Below are positions 36,577-45,321 of a DNA stretch of 56,133 bases, one piece after another. The translations under genes and the position numbers were made by a program. The stretch is from an uncultured Alphaproteobacteria bacterium (GTDB taxonomy: Bacteria; Pseudomonadota; Alphaproteobacteria; MPNO01; UBA830), in assembly GCA_913046035.1 (NCBI GenBank), contig CAJWSW010000011.1, positions 1 through 56,133 on the forward strand, in the 5' to 3' direction. The notes under the pieces were generated by a model. The model made no database searches and had not been told where the DNA came from. It saw only the letters and a program-made list of their open reading frames with translations. Within the stretch, counting starts at the first letter, position 1; each line of letters begins with the position of its first letter.

Positions 36577-38082
36577 ATGAAAATTTCCGGCCCAAAGCCC
36601 ATAGCGAAAGACACGCAACAGAGAAAACTATATCTGGCTGCCGGTGCAGGCATCGCGTTACTGTCTGTAATCGCGCTTTCTGTTGTCTTCATACTTCCAG
36701 AAACTGTTAAGGAAATATCTTCGTCTGAAAATAAAGTTCGTGAAGCCTCGAATTATAAAAGCACACCGACATCCAAAAAACGCGATCCTGTTCAGATAAC
36801 AGAGACATCATCGGCGTCACGATCCGCTGATTTTGCTGAAAAACAAAATCTTGGAACTGCAGAGAATTTATTGCGGGATGCCCTGCGCTTAAAATCTGAA
36901 CTTGAGGGCAGGGGTGTTAAAGTATGGGGCAAACAAAAGCTGACCACCAGTTACACAGAAGCGCTCATCGCACTAAAAAATGCCAATACCGATTTCGATC
37001 GCGCCGACTACAAAAAAGCTATTTACGGATTTCAAGAAACAATCAGGTTACTAAATACGCTTCAAACAAGTATCAATGAGCGCTTCATTAGGGCAGTTAC
37101 GGACGGTAGAGCCGCCCTTGAAACGGAGAACTACGAAGAAGCACTCTCTGCATTTAAAGTCGCAGCGGCAATCGCACCGGAAGACCAGCAGGTCGCCAGT
37201 TTACTTAAAAGAGCAAGATTGCTCCCAGAGGTTATCGAATTAATGAAAAAGGGGCGTCGCCTCGGTCTAGAGGGAAATCTTGACGCCGCGAATGAAGCCT
37301 TCCGGAAAGCAGCAAATCTCGATCCTGAATATCATCCGGTAAAAATCGCCGCCAATAGAACCCAAAGACTAATTGCAGACCGTGATTATCGAGATGCTAT
37401 TTCAAAAGCAATTATAGCTATTGACGAACGCCGTTTTGAAAAGGCCGCAGCCGCCCTGTCGGCTGCTCTGAAAATAAAATCCGGCGGCGACGAACTGCGG
37501 GAGTTACAAAACCGTCTTGAACATGAGCGTCAGGCGGCTATCGTTACGGATTTTTCACGCAGCGCACTTCAATCGCAGGAAAAAGAAGAATGGCAGGCGG
37601 CAGCAAAAAAATATGGCCGGATCCTCGAAATCGATCCCAACAACGGTACAGCAAAAAAAGGGCTCGAACGTTCCAAAAGGATGCTAAAGCTGCACCGCCA
37701 GATCGAATTTTATATTAAAAAACCAGAGCGATTGACCTCTGACGAGCCTCTCGATCATGCAAAACGACTTTTAAAAGCAGGGGAGGTCTCCGTAAATTCA
37801 GGACCCCGGCTAGCGGCCAACATCCGTCGACTAGAAGATCTCATCACGGCAGCCTCGGTACCGCAAAAGGTAGTGATAAAATCAGATGGCAAGACGTTCG
37901 TTACAATCTACAGGATTGGACGTTTCGGCTCTTTTTCGCAGAAAATTGTTAGTCTGAAGCCTGGTAAGTACACAGCGGTAGGGAACCGTCCAGGTTATCG
38001 GGATGTCCGCATAGATTTTCGGGTGCTCAACAATGCGATAGACCCTATTACGATAGTCGTGCAATGCCTCGAAAGGATCTAG
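36577..38082 (+). CDS. Membrane-anchored TPR protein with C-terminal PEGA-like domain
   Basis: About 501 residues from the ATG at 36577 (a TTG two codons earlier is possible). One N-terminal transmembrane helix (about 20-41, LAAGAGIALLSVIALSVVFIL) is preceded by basic residues, so most of the protein should be periplasmic. TPR-like helix pairs run from about 95 to 390, for example YEEALSAFKVAAAIAPEDQ, LDAANEAFRKAANLDPEY and WQAAAKKYGRILEIDPNNG. The last 70 residues, with VTIYRIGRFGSFSQKIVSLK and PGKYTAVGNRPGYRDVRI, look like a PEGA fold. It is followed after 4 bases by the FHA/PEGA/FGE gene, which also has PEGA repeats. Confidence 0.8.
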   Translation: MKISGPKPIAKDTQQRKLYLAAGAGIALLSVIALSVVFILPETVKEISSSENKVREASNYKSTPTSKKRDPVQITETSSASRSADFAEKQNLGTAENLLRDALRLKSELEGRGVKVWGKQKLTTSYTEALIALKNANTDFDRADYKKAIYGFQETIRLLNTLQTSINERFIRAVTDGRAALETENYEEALSAFKVAAAIAPEDQQVASLLKRARLLPEVIELMKKGRRLGLEGNLDAANEAFRKAANLDPEYHPVKIAANRTQRLIADRDYRDAISKAIIAIDERRFEKAAAALSAALKIKSGGDELRELQNRLEHERQAAIVTDFSRSALQSQEKEEWQAAAKKYGRILEIDPNNGTAKKGLERSKRMLKLHRQIEFYIKKPERLTSDEPLDHAKRLLKAGEVSVNSGPRLAANIRRLEDLITAASVPQKVVIKSDGKTFVTIYRIGRFGSFSQKIVSLKPGKYTAVGNRPGYRDVRIDFRVLNNAIDPITIVVQCLERI

Positions 38083-38086
38083 TTTA

Positions 38087-40510
38087 ATGATCCGAGTTTC
38101 TTACGGCGGCAAAGAAACCAAGAATTTGTCATTGGAATTTCCAATTGCACTTGGTCTTGCTAATGACGGTACGCTGTTGATCGGGAAAAAGGCGGAGGCT
38201 GTCGCCAGCCTTTGGCTAAGAAACCACAAAGAACGATACTTTCTTCAACCCGACCCCGGCGGTTCGCCAGCGAAGCACAACGGCAATCCAATCGAAGGTT
38301 CCGTTTGGCTGTCAGATGGTGATTGCCTCGAACTCTCCGGCGTATCGATCCAAGTCGGTATGGATGGAAATAGATTCGGTCTTAGTATTACCGATAGCGC
38401 CTTCGGCCGGGATACGGCTACCGCTGCACCCGCAGCCGTCACTCAAAAAGAAGATGAACCGAAGTTCAGTTTCTCAGAACCCCGCCGCGGAAAAGCCAAT
38501 TTTACACCTGCCGCTGGGACGAGAATTTCAAAGGCAAAGAAATATATCGCAGGTATATTTGTAATCCTTGGTCTCGGAGTTGCGTTTGTTCTGTCCGCGT
38601 CGCCAGTTTCTCTCGATATAAACCCGTCCCCGTATTCCGTCTCACTATCTGGCGTGGTACCGCCGATACCAGTCGGCGGCCGCTACTTGGCTTTACCGGG
38701 AACCTATAAAGTCCGCGCAACGCTGCCAGGCTACCGCTCACTTGACGAAATTGTTTCAGTGAAATTTGGCGAGACGCACCTCTTCAAGCTGCAAATGCCT
38801 AAATTGCCAGGCCTTGTTACGGTAAAAACATTTCCTCAGTCCGAAGCAGAGGTGCGTATAGATGGAAAACCTTCAGGTAAAACACCACTTTTCGATGCAG
38901 AGGTTGAGCCAGGACTTCGGACATTTGAGATTACATCGAAACGTTATCTTTCTGCCAAAAAGAAGTTAGAGGTTGCCGGTAAAAACCAACGGCAAATCCT
39001 AAATTTCAACTTGAAGCCTGCCTGGGGGGTGGTAAATGTCACTACAATACCTCCGGGCGCTAAAATTCATCTTAACAATGATGCTGTTGGCTTTACGCCG
39101 CAGTTGATCGAGCCCGTTCAGGGAGAGTACCGATTAAAATTGACCAAAGACGGTTGGAAAGCCGCTTACCGAGAATTCGCAATTAAAGCAGGTCAAAACA
39201 TCGATCTAGGTACTATCCGTCTCAGAAGAATTGACGGAAAGCTCGGATTGACCTCGAAACCTGCGGGCGCAACGGTCACAGTGAACAAAATTTTCAAAGG
39301 CCAAACGCCTATTATATTAGACCTAGAATCGGGGAAAACTTATAATCTCAGGTTATCTAAAACGGGCTTTGTTACAAAAAGACTCACCGCAAAGGTCCGG
39401 CCAAATCAAACGACGACGCGCTCAGTGCAATTAACTCCCGAATACGGCACCGTTTTCCTAAAAACGACGCCGCCGGGAGCGTTACTTAAAATCGATGGTA
39501 AGGCATCGGGGAGCGCATCGAAGCGGCTCCGTTTGCAAACACGAACTCACCGCCTCGAAATTACAAAACCAGGTTATTTGCCATACATAAGCAGCGTTAC
39601 ACCAAGGAAAGGCTCATCAAAACAAATAAATGTAGTCCTAAAAAGAGAGGTAGACGCTCTTCGCGAAAAATCACGTCAAACAGTAACTACACCGTCAGGC
39701 CTCAAAGTGCGGATTGTACCAATTGATGGGTCTGTTCGCTTCAATGTCGGGGCATCTCGCAGAGAGGCGGGTCGCAGATCTAATGAAAGTCTCTATCCTG
39801 TTGAATTGACCAAAAGCTTTTTAATAGGTGAGACCGAGATCACCAATGCGCAATACCGACAGTTTCGTCCACAGCACAATTCCGGGCCAGGTCTCGACGG
39901 AGAAAGGCAACCCGCTGTATCGATAACCTGGGATGAAGCAGCCCGCTTCCTCAACTGGCTCAGCAAGAAAGAGAAATTAGTGCCTGCATACCGTGAGGTG
40001 GGCAAACGTATGGTCGCGAAAATGCCATTGACGTCGGGATATCGGTTACCAACCGAAGCAGAATGGGTGTACGCTGCAAGATATATCGCCGGACTACGGC
40101 CGGCGTCAGATCCGCTAAAATTTCCCTGGGGGGCGTCTATGCCACCGCCAAAACGAAGTGGCAATTACGCAGATGAAATGGCTGCTTCCATTGTCCCCAT
40201 CAGCATCAAGGGATATTCGGACGGTTTTCGAAAGAGCTCACCGGTGGCAACATTTTCGGCCAATGCTTATGGTGTATATGATTTAGGCGGTAATGCAGCC
40301 GAATGGATAAACGATTTTTATGATACATCCATCGGCAGTCGCCGGCTTAAAAAAGACCCGGCGGGGCCAGATAGCGGCAGGTTTCATGTCATTCGTGGCT
40401 CAAGTTGGCGTCATGGTTCGATCACGGAACTTCGTCTTTCTTATCGGGATTATTCAGATGAAAAACGGAATGACCTTGGCTTCAGGATTGCTCGTTATGT
40501 CCAAAACTAG
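38087..40510 (+). CDS. FHA-like / transmembrane / PEGA repeats / FGE-sulfatase-fold fusion protein
   Basis: An 807-residue multi-domain protein. Residues 1-100 resemble an FHA domain (LLIGKKAEA, then WLSDGDCLELSGVSIQV), though the GR and SxxH phosphothreonine residues are not clear. A transmembrane helix lies at about 152-171 after basic residues, so the rest is periplasmic. About four to five PEGA repeats follow (about 175-535, with signatures such as PGYRSLDE and PSGKTPL). The C-terminal part (about 550-807) has the SUMF1/FGE fold: GETEITNAQYRQF, GYRLPTEAEWVYAAR, YGVYDLGGNAAEWINDF, and RGSSWRHGSITELRLSYRDY. The two catalytic Cys of formylglycine-generating enzymes are missing in that last segment, so a binding or structural role is likely. 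Confidence 0.85.
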   Translation: MIRVSYGGKETKNLSLEFPIALGLANDGTLLIGKKAEAVASLWLRNHKERYFLQPDPGGSPAKHNGNPIEGSVWLSDGDCLELSGVSIQVGMDGNRFGLSITDSAFGRDTATAAPAAVTQKEDEPKFSFSEPRRGKANFTPAAGTRISKAKKYIAGIFVILGLGVAFVLSASPVSLDINPSPYSVSLSGVVPPIPVGGRYLALPGTYKVRATLPGYRSLDEIVSVKFGETHLFKLQMPKLPGLVTVKTFPQSEAEVRIDGKPSGKTPLFDAEVEPGLRTFEITSKRYLSAKKKLEVAGKNQRQILNFNLKPAWGVVNVTTIPPGAKIHLNNDAVGFTPQLIEPVQGEYRLKLTKDGWKAAYREFAIKAGQNIDLGTIRLRRIDGKLGLTSKPAGATVTVNKIFKGQTPIILDLESGKTYNLRLSKTGFVTKRLTAKVRPNQTTTRSVQLTPEYGTVFLKTTPPGALLKIDGKASGSASKRLRLQTRTHRLEITKPGYLPYISSVTPRKGSSKQINVVLKREVDALREKSRQTVTTPSGLKVRIVPIDGSVRFNVGASRREAGRRSNESLYPVELTKSFLIGETEITNAQYRQFRPQHNSGPGLDGERQPAVSITWDEAARFLNWLSKKEKLVPAYREVGKRMVAKMPLTSGYRLPTEAEWVYAARYIAGLRPASDPLKFPWGASMPPPKRSGNYADEMAASIVPISIKGYSDGFRKSSPVATFSANAYGVYDLGGNAAEWINDFYDTSIGSRRLKKDPAGPDSGRFHVIRGSSWRHGSITELRLSYRDYSDEKRNDLGFRIARYVQN

Positions 40511-40745
40511 AATAAGTTTCGCGCGCGTTGCAGGGGCTGCCGCTTTCGCCGGCGTTATATCTCTAGCGTCAGTGGGTTTTGCTCAATCCGATAAAAAAAA
40601 GCCATTTTCAACATCTGCAGCAACCGAGCAGGCATCCGGCGCGGCATCGTCAACTAAGACGAAAAGAAAAACCAGAAAGACCGTTTTCCGGCCGAAAGAG
40701 ACAATCGCGCCTGGGAAATCGGTTTCCTTCCCACCCGATATTTGA
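40497..40745 (+). CDS. Small secreted basic protein of the envelope-system operon
   Basis: An 82-residue protein starting at the ATG at 40497, overlapping the previous gene by 14 bases in another frame. The signal peptide (about 1-29) has a hydrophobic core VAGAAAFAGVISLASVGFA. The mature part is short, Ser/Thr/Lys/Arg-rich and probably disordered. No family recognised. Tight packing between operon genes and the good signal peptide support it. Confidence 0.6.
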   Translation: MSKTRISFARVAGAAAFAGVISLASVGFAQSDKKKPFSTSAATEQASGAASSTKTKRKTRKTVFRPKETIAPGKSVSFPPDI

Positions 40746-40754
40746 GCTCATTTC

Positions 40755-41552
40755 ATGCGAAAATTATTTCCGTCCGAACTTATTTTTCAAATTTTTGCCC
40801 TACTGGCGGCTTTCATTATAGTCCATGCAATTTATGTCGCATTAATAAGACCTAATGCAGAGGCCTTCCAAACTGAAGAACAAATACGGCTGGAACAAAA
40901 TGCCGACTATGAGCCTCAGCGTTCAATATACGTAGTCTTGCGAGACTTCGAACAAGAGGTCTGCTTTGTTCTGATGCTATGGGCCCTCTCTATCCTCGGA
41001 TACAAGGCTGCGCGAATACGAAGACAAAATACACAGCTCCGGCTCGATCTTGTCGGGCTACCGGAGGGTGAGTATGTCTCGGTAGAGACGGCAGAGCAGG
41101 CATCTTCTCTAATTAGAAAGCGTTTAACGCCGGAGGCACAGGATTATCTACTGTCTCGTGTAATGCTTGCCGCGATCGACAGGTTTTCCGCAACACGAAG
41201 CGTTCAGGATGCATCCAGTGTTGTCCATTCAACATGTGACGCGGAGGCGGAAAGGGCCGAGTCAGAGCTTTCGATTATTCGTTATATCGCATGGGCAATC
41301 CCTTCGGTCGGATTTATTGGCACCGTACGCGGTATAGGCAATGCATTGGGACAGGCACACCGTGCCGTCGAGGGAGATATTACTGGAGTAACCGAAAGTC
41401 TCGGCGTCGCCTTCAATTCAACTTTCATCGCACTATTAATCTCTATCGTACTAATGTTTCTTATCCACGCCCTTCAGTCATCTCAAGAACGTTTAGTCCT
41501 GGATGTTCGACGATATTGCGATGACTGGTTTGTCCGTCGCCTGAGAAGTTGA
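40755..41552 (+). CDS. MotA/TolQ/ExbB-like proton channel family protein
   Basis: A 265-residue inner-membrane protein. Helices are predicted at about 8-30, 68-86, 175-197 and 213-238. The last two are in the TolQ/ExbB pattern WAIPSVGFIGTVRGIGNALG (179-198) followed by GVTESLGVAFNSTFIALLIS. These contain the GxxGTVxG and Thr-rich pore features of the family. A large soluble loop lies between helices 2 and 3. It is followed by two genes with TolR/ExbD-like helices, so it should form the channel half of an ion-driven stator. The ion (proton or sodium) is unknown. Confidence 0.85.
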   Translation: MRKLFPSELIFQIFALLAAFIIVHAIYVALIRPNAEAFQTEEQIRLEQNADYEPQRSIYVVLRDFEQEVCFVLMLWALSILGYKAARIRRQNTQLRLDLVGLPEGEYVSVETAEQASSLIRKRLTPEAQDYLLSRVMLAAIDRFSATRSVQDASSVVHSTCDAEAERAESELSIIRYIAWAIPSVGFIGTVRGIGNALGQAHRAVEGDITGVTESLGVAFNSTFIALLISIVLMFLIHALQSSQERLVLDVRRYCDDWFVRRLRS

Positions 41553-41570
41553 AGGACCGGCAAAGCGTAG

Positions 41571-42665
41571 ATGAAAAAGAAACGGACAGTTACGCCGTTT
41601 AGCCTCGCCTTCCTAGACATTATGTTTTGTGGATTTGGTGCCGTGGTTCTGCTCGTGATCATCCTTAACGGCGAAGTTCTTCAAAAGCGAGAGATAAAAT
41701 CGGAAGATTTACGCGGAGAATTAAGCCGCGCGATGATTGAGGAGCAGCTCGCCTTCGAAAAGCTGAGCCGAATTCGAAAACAAGTAGAAAGTGTGAAGCT
41801 TACGACCGAAAAAATAAAAACAGCAATCGTTAGCGATGCTGAAGAGCAAGAAAAGGCCGAGAATGAACGCCGGATATTGCGTCAAAAACTGGCTAACCTC
41901 GAGAAAAAACGTGTCGCGCTTGAGGCCGAAAAGGCGGCGTTACAATCCAGTACCCAAATACTTCTGTCTCGGAATAATGATAAGCCTCAGAACGGTTCGA
42001 GAAAAATCGGTTTTACCGGCGACGGCAAACGCCAGTACTTGACGGGGCTCAAATTAGGCGGCGAGAGAACTCTCATCCTTGTCGATAGATCCGCCAGCAT
42101 GATGGATGAAACCATTGTCAACATCGTCCGCCGCAAACTAATGAGCGACAAGCAAAAGCAACAATCCCCCAAATGGCGGAGGACAATCCGCTCCGTAAAC
42201 TGGTTACTCGCAAACCTTCAGAGTGATACAAGTTTTCAAATTTTCACATTCAGCACCGACGCAAGACCCGCCATTAGCGGAAGCGGCAACCAGTGGATGA
42301 GTTCTGACGACAAGGCGGATCTCGAGTCAGCGCTGAAAGGTATAAAAAATGTTGTTCCGGGCGGAGGGACCAGTCTTCACCGTGCTTTTCAGGTTATCCA
42401 AAAACTCTCGCCAAGACCTGACAGCATTATCTTGCTCACCGACGGATTGCCAACACAAGACCTTACTGCAAAGAACAACCGGTCCGTCTCTAGTGAAGAC
42501 CGTTTAGAATTGTTTCAGTCAGCAGTCCAAAACCTGCCCGACAATATCCCTATCAACACAATGTTGTTTCCAATTGAGGGGGATCCGCTCGCTGCCGTTT
42601 CATTCTGGGAATTAGCTATACGGACGAAGGGCTCTTTCATTACACCTGCAAAGGACTGGCCATGA
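41571..42665 (+). CDS. TolR/ExbD-like TM helix fused to coiled coil and vWA domain (first copy)
   Basis: A 364-residue protein. The single N-terminal helix (about 10-32) has SLAFLDIMFCGFGAVVLL with Asp16 at its start, like the essential Asp of TolR/ExbD/MotB helices. A Lys/Glu-rich coiled coil covers about 40-130. A vWA domain follows (about 165-355) with a complete MIDAS: Asp172, Ser174 and Ser176 in VDRSASM, Thr267 in GGGTSL and Asp291 in LTDGLP. The N-terminus should be cytoplasmic and the vWA domain periplasmic. It comes 18 bases after the channel gene and overlaps the next vWA gene by 4 bases. Ligand unknown. Confidence 0.83.
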   Translation: MKKKRTVTPFSLAFLDIMFCGFGAVVLLVIILNGEVLQKREIKSEDLRGELSRAMIEEQLAFEKLSRIRKQVESVKLTTEKIKTAIVSDAEEQEKAENERRILRQKLANLEKKRVALEAEKAALQSSTQILLSRNNDKPQNGSRKIGFTGDGKRQYLTGLKLGGERTLILVDRSASMMDETIVNIVRRKLMSDKQKQQSPKWRRTIRSVNWLLANLQSDTSFQIFTFSTDARPAISGSGNQWMSSDDKADLESALKGIKNVVPGGGTSLHRAFQVIQKLSPRPDSIILLTDGLPTQDLTAKNNRSVSSEDRLELFQSAVQNLPDNIPINTMLFPIEGDPLAAVSFWELAIRTKGSFITPAKDWP

Positions 42666-43669
42666 GCCGTAGCCGTCGCCGTGATACCCAAATATTCTCG
42701 ATGTCATTTCTTGATGTCGTGTCTTGCGGTTTCGGCGCTGTGATCCTGTTGCTCGTTCTTGCACTTTCCCTAGAACCGGTAACGGTAAAGCGGGTTACTG
42801 AAGGTCTTCGTATTGACGTTGCAGAGAGCACTGCCGCCCGCAAGAAACATGACCGTGAAACGGAGCTCCTGATGGTTGAGTTGGCCGAGCAGGAGCGCAT
42901 CGCCGCCAACTTGAGCAGAGAGCTAAAACGCGTGAAACAACAGTCGTTGCAGTCTAACGCCATAATAGCCAAAACATCAGATCAACTCGCCAGACAGCAG
43001 CAGAAGGCGAAGGAGCTGGAGATCGTTCGACAGAGGCTAAGCGACGAGATGAGACGCTTGCTTGAGCAGCCAGGATATAACCCTCCAAAAGAAAATTCTA
43101 TTATTGGGGGTATCCCAGTTGACAGCGAATACATCCTTTTCATCATTGATACCTCCGGCAGCATGCAACAATTTGCATGGCCGCTTGTCATTAAGAAGGT
43201 GCGTGAGGTCCTGGAAGTATACCCTCGGGTAAAGGGCATTCAAATTATGAACGACATGGGTCGATATATGTTCGAGACCTATAGCGGTCGTTGGATCCCA
43301 GATACTCCGTCTCGGCGCCGAGCAGTTGTTGACCGATTGAGAAGCTGGAACAGCTTTAGCAACAGCAGCCCAGTCGAAGGAATTGTATCTGCAATCCGAG
43401 GATTTTACAGGAAAGACCGCAGGATCAGTCTTTATGTCTTCGGGGACGACTTTACCGGACGTAATATTACTAACGTGGTCAAGGAAGTCGCCCGGATCAA
43501 CGCTTTGGACAGAAATGGTCGTCCACGTGTTCGCATTCACGCGTTTGGATTTCCTGTGCTTTTCCGTTCCAATAAGCACAAAGCGAATAGGGAACGCTTC
43601 GCACACTTGATGCGTGTTCTAACTGAGCGGAATGCCGGCAGTTTTGTTGGGCTAAACGCCCTTAAATAA
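42662..43669 (+). CDS. TolR/ExbD-like TM helix fused to coiled coil and vWA domain (second copy)
   Basis: A 335-residue paralog of the previous protein. The N-terminal helix (about 11-34) is SMSFLDVVSCGFGAVILL, sharing F-L-D-[IV]-x-x-C-G-F-G-A-V with the first copy (Asp18 in the helix). A coiled coil covers about 50-135. A vWA domain from about 155 has D163-T-S165-G-S167 in IIDTSGSM. The remaining MIDAS residues are less clear, for example in SPVEGIVSAIRG and VFGDDFTG. It is the last gene of the operon, followed by the convergent PhyH gene 15 bases later. The two copies may form a heterodimer. Confidence 0.82.
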   Translation: MSRSRRRDTQIFSMSFLDVVSCGFGAVILLLVLALSLEPVTVKRVTEGLRIDVAESTAARKKHDRETELLMVELAEQERIAANLSRELKRVKQQSLQSNAIIAKTSDQLARQQQKAKELEIVRQRLSDEMRRLLEQPGYNPPKENSIIGGIPVDSEYILFIIDTSGSMQQFAWPLVIKKVREVLEVYPRVKGIQIMNDMGRYMFETYSGRWIPDTPSRRRAVVDRLRSWNSFSNSSPVEGIVSAIRGFYRKDRRISLYVFGDDFTGRNITNVVKEVARINALDRNGRPRVRIHAFGFPVLFRSNKHKANRERFAHLMRVLTERNAGSFVGLNALK

Positions 43670-43684
43670 ATTTTGACCGCTGTT

Positions 43685-44533
43685 TCAGTCGAGCCGGGTT
43701 ACAGTCCTCTTGCCGAGCTCTGCTTCTTTTGCGCGATAAAGAGCTACAGCCTCGGTGTGACGTCTTGTCCTTTCATTTTCCGATGAACCAATGGGTGGTT
43801 GCTCGTGATGATAGAGGCCGTAATGGTCTTCACCTCTTACAAGCATCGCACTCGTCTGCAGCTTACCGCGTTGTCTGAGGCTTGGCGCTTGGAAACAGAA
43901 CGTCAATCCCATTCGCCTATGATCCGACATATTCGGGAGAGACCCATGAATGGCACACGAATGATGTACCGATGCTTCTCCAGGAGCAAGCGGCATCGAA
44001 ACTGGAACCACATCGTCAGTTTCAAAGTCAACCAATTGGCCGCTTGGCAACATATTCCGGTCATTAAGGTCCGGCGCGGCAAGCGGTAATGGACCATGTT
44101 TATGGGTGCCGGGTAGTACCTGCATGCAGCCACTTTCTTCGGTGGAGGGCGTTAAAGCGACCCAAAATGTCAAAACTTCTGGCGGTTCATGACCGAAATA
44201 GGTTATGTCCTGGTGCCAAGTCACGTACCCTTCGTCGCGATCGTTTTTAAACCAGCAGTTGCTGTAATATAGCAATATATCTGGGCCAATTAGGTCCTCA
44301 GCGACGTCAAGCATTCGCGGTGTAATTGCTAGCTGATATATCCAATCGTGTTTAAGGTATAGTTTAGAGCGATTAGTTCCTGCGATTTGACCACCTAAAC
44401 CTTTTTCAAGCGCTTCTACCCGCTCACAGATATCGGCGGCTTCAGTTCCGGAGATAATATTTACAGGAGACAAGTACCCATCTTCACGATAACCGATAAC
44501 TTGTTTTTCGTTCAGTGCATTTAGAGTATCCAT
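43685..44533 (-). CDS. Phytanoyl-CoA dioxygenase (PhyH) family protein
   Basis: Fe(II)/2-oxoglutarate-dependent hydroxylase of unknown substrate. I place the start at the ATG at 44533 (MDTLNALNEKQVIGY); the frame extends to 44578 but the extra residues are atypical. About 282 residues. The facial triad is visible as H107 and D109 in TWHQDITYFG and H196 in HHSCAIHGSLPN, with a conserved Arg in DHRRMGLTF. It converges on the last vWA gene and shows no functional link to it. Confidence 0.88.
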   Translation of the reverse strand: MDTLNALNEKQVIGYREDGYLSPVNIISGTEAADICERVEALEKGLGGQIAGTNRSKLYLKHDWIYQLAITPRMLDVAEDLIGPDILLYYSNCWFKNDRDEGYVTWHQDITYFGHEPPEVLTFWVALTPSTEESGCMQVLPGTHKHGPLPLAAPDLNDRNMLPSGQLVDFETDDVVPVSMPLAPGEASVHHSCAIHGSLPNMSDHRRMGLTFCFQAPSLRQRGKLQTSAMLVRGEDHYGLYHHEQPPIGSSENERTRRHTEAVALYRAKEAELGKRTVTRLD

Positions 44534-44726
44534 TGGGATGGAATGTACCCTTTGTTGTTTGAAGTATTTCGAATACACATAAAAACTGTGTCTAAACTGC
44601 GTTTACTGCGAAAACACAAATGGGGTTTGTTTTACTACCTAAATTCGCATGTCAAACCCCTTCTATTTGACGATAGAGGTTGGCACAAATCAGCTTTTCA
44701 AATGCAACCGTTATGGAAATTGATTT

Positions 44727-45305
44727 ATGACACTCAGAATGACACCAAAGCTCAAGAAATGTGCCAAGATCTACCTCACAAGTTTGTTACTGATACTGTC
44801 AAAAAGCGTCATGGCCGAGCAAAAATTACTGGATGATTTCAAAAACAACCCCGCAGACAGATGGAAGTTTATTGCCGACACGGTAATGGGAGGCATTTCA
44901 AGCGGACGATTGTCGTTTAGTCATAACGAAAACGCGAATTTTGCACGAATGATCGGAAAGGTGAGCACGGAAAACAACGGCGGATTTATTCAATTTCGTA
45001 GATCCATAATCGACGGCCTCCCGGCGGACACCAGAGGATTGAAGCTCTCGTTAAGAGGCAACGGGCAAAAGTATTTTGTGCATATTCGCACAAAAGGCAC
45101 TTTCTTGCCTTGGCAATATTACCAGCATAGCTTCATAGCGAATGTAGATTGGTCGGAGACGACGATGTTGTTAAACGAATTTCGGCCCTCAGGTGTTCTC
45201 CTCAGAAAAAACATCGATCCAAAGAGTATTAAATCGATTGGCATCGTGGCATTTGGGAGGGACCATGAAGCAGAAATAGATGTAAGGAAAATCAGTTTTT
45301 TCTAG
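44727..45305 (+). CDS. CIA30 family protein
   Basis: A 192-residue protein with an N-terminal signal peptide (about 1-30, YLTSLLLILSKSVMA). The CIA30 fold follows (DDFKNNPADRWKFIADTVMGGISSGRLSF and FIQFRRS-containing block, then FRPSGVLL). The family is named for a eukaryotic complex I assembly factor, but the bacterial secreted forms are uncharacterised and may bind carbohydrate or redox partners. It converges with the DUF4198 gene 16 bases away. An in-frame ATG at 44739 is a possible start. Confidence 0.8.
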   Translation: MTLRMTPKLKKCAKIYLTSLLLILSKSVMAEQKLLDDFKNNPADRWKFIADTVMGGISSGRLSFSHNENANFARMIGKVSTENNGGFIQFRRSIIDGLPADTRGLKLSLRGNGQKYFVHIRTKGTFLPWQYYQHSFIANVDWSETTMLLNEFRPSGVLLRKNIDPKSIKSIGIVAFGRDHEAEIDVRKISFF

Positions 45306-45321
45306 GTGTTACGGTAATCAT

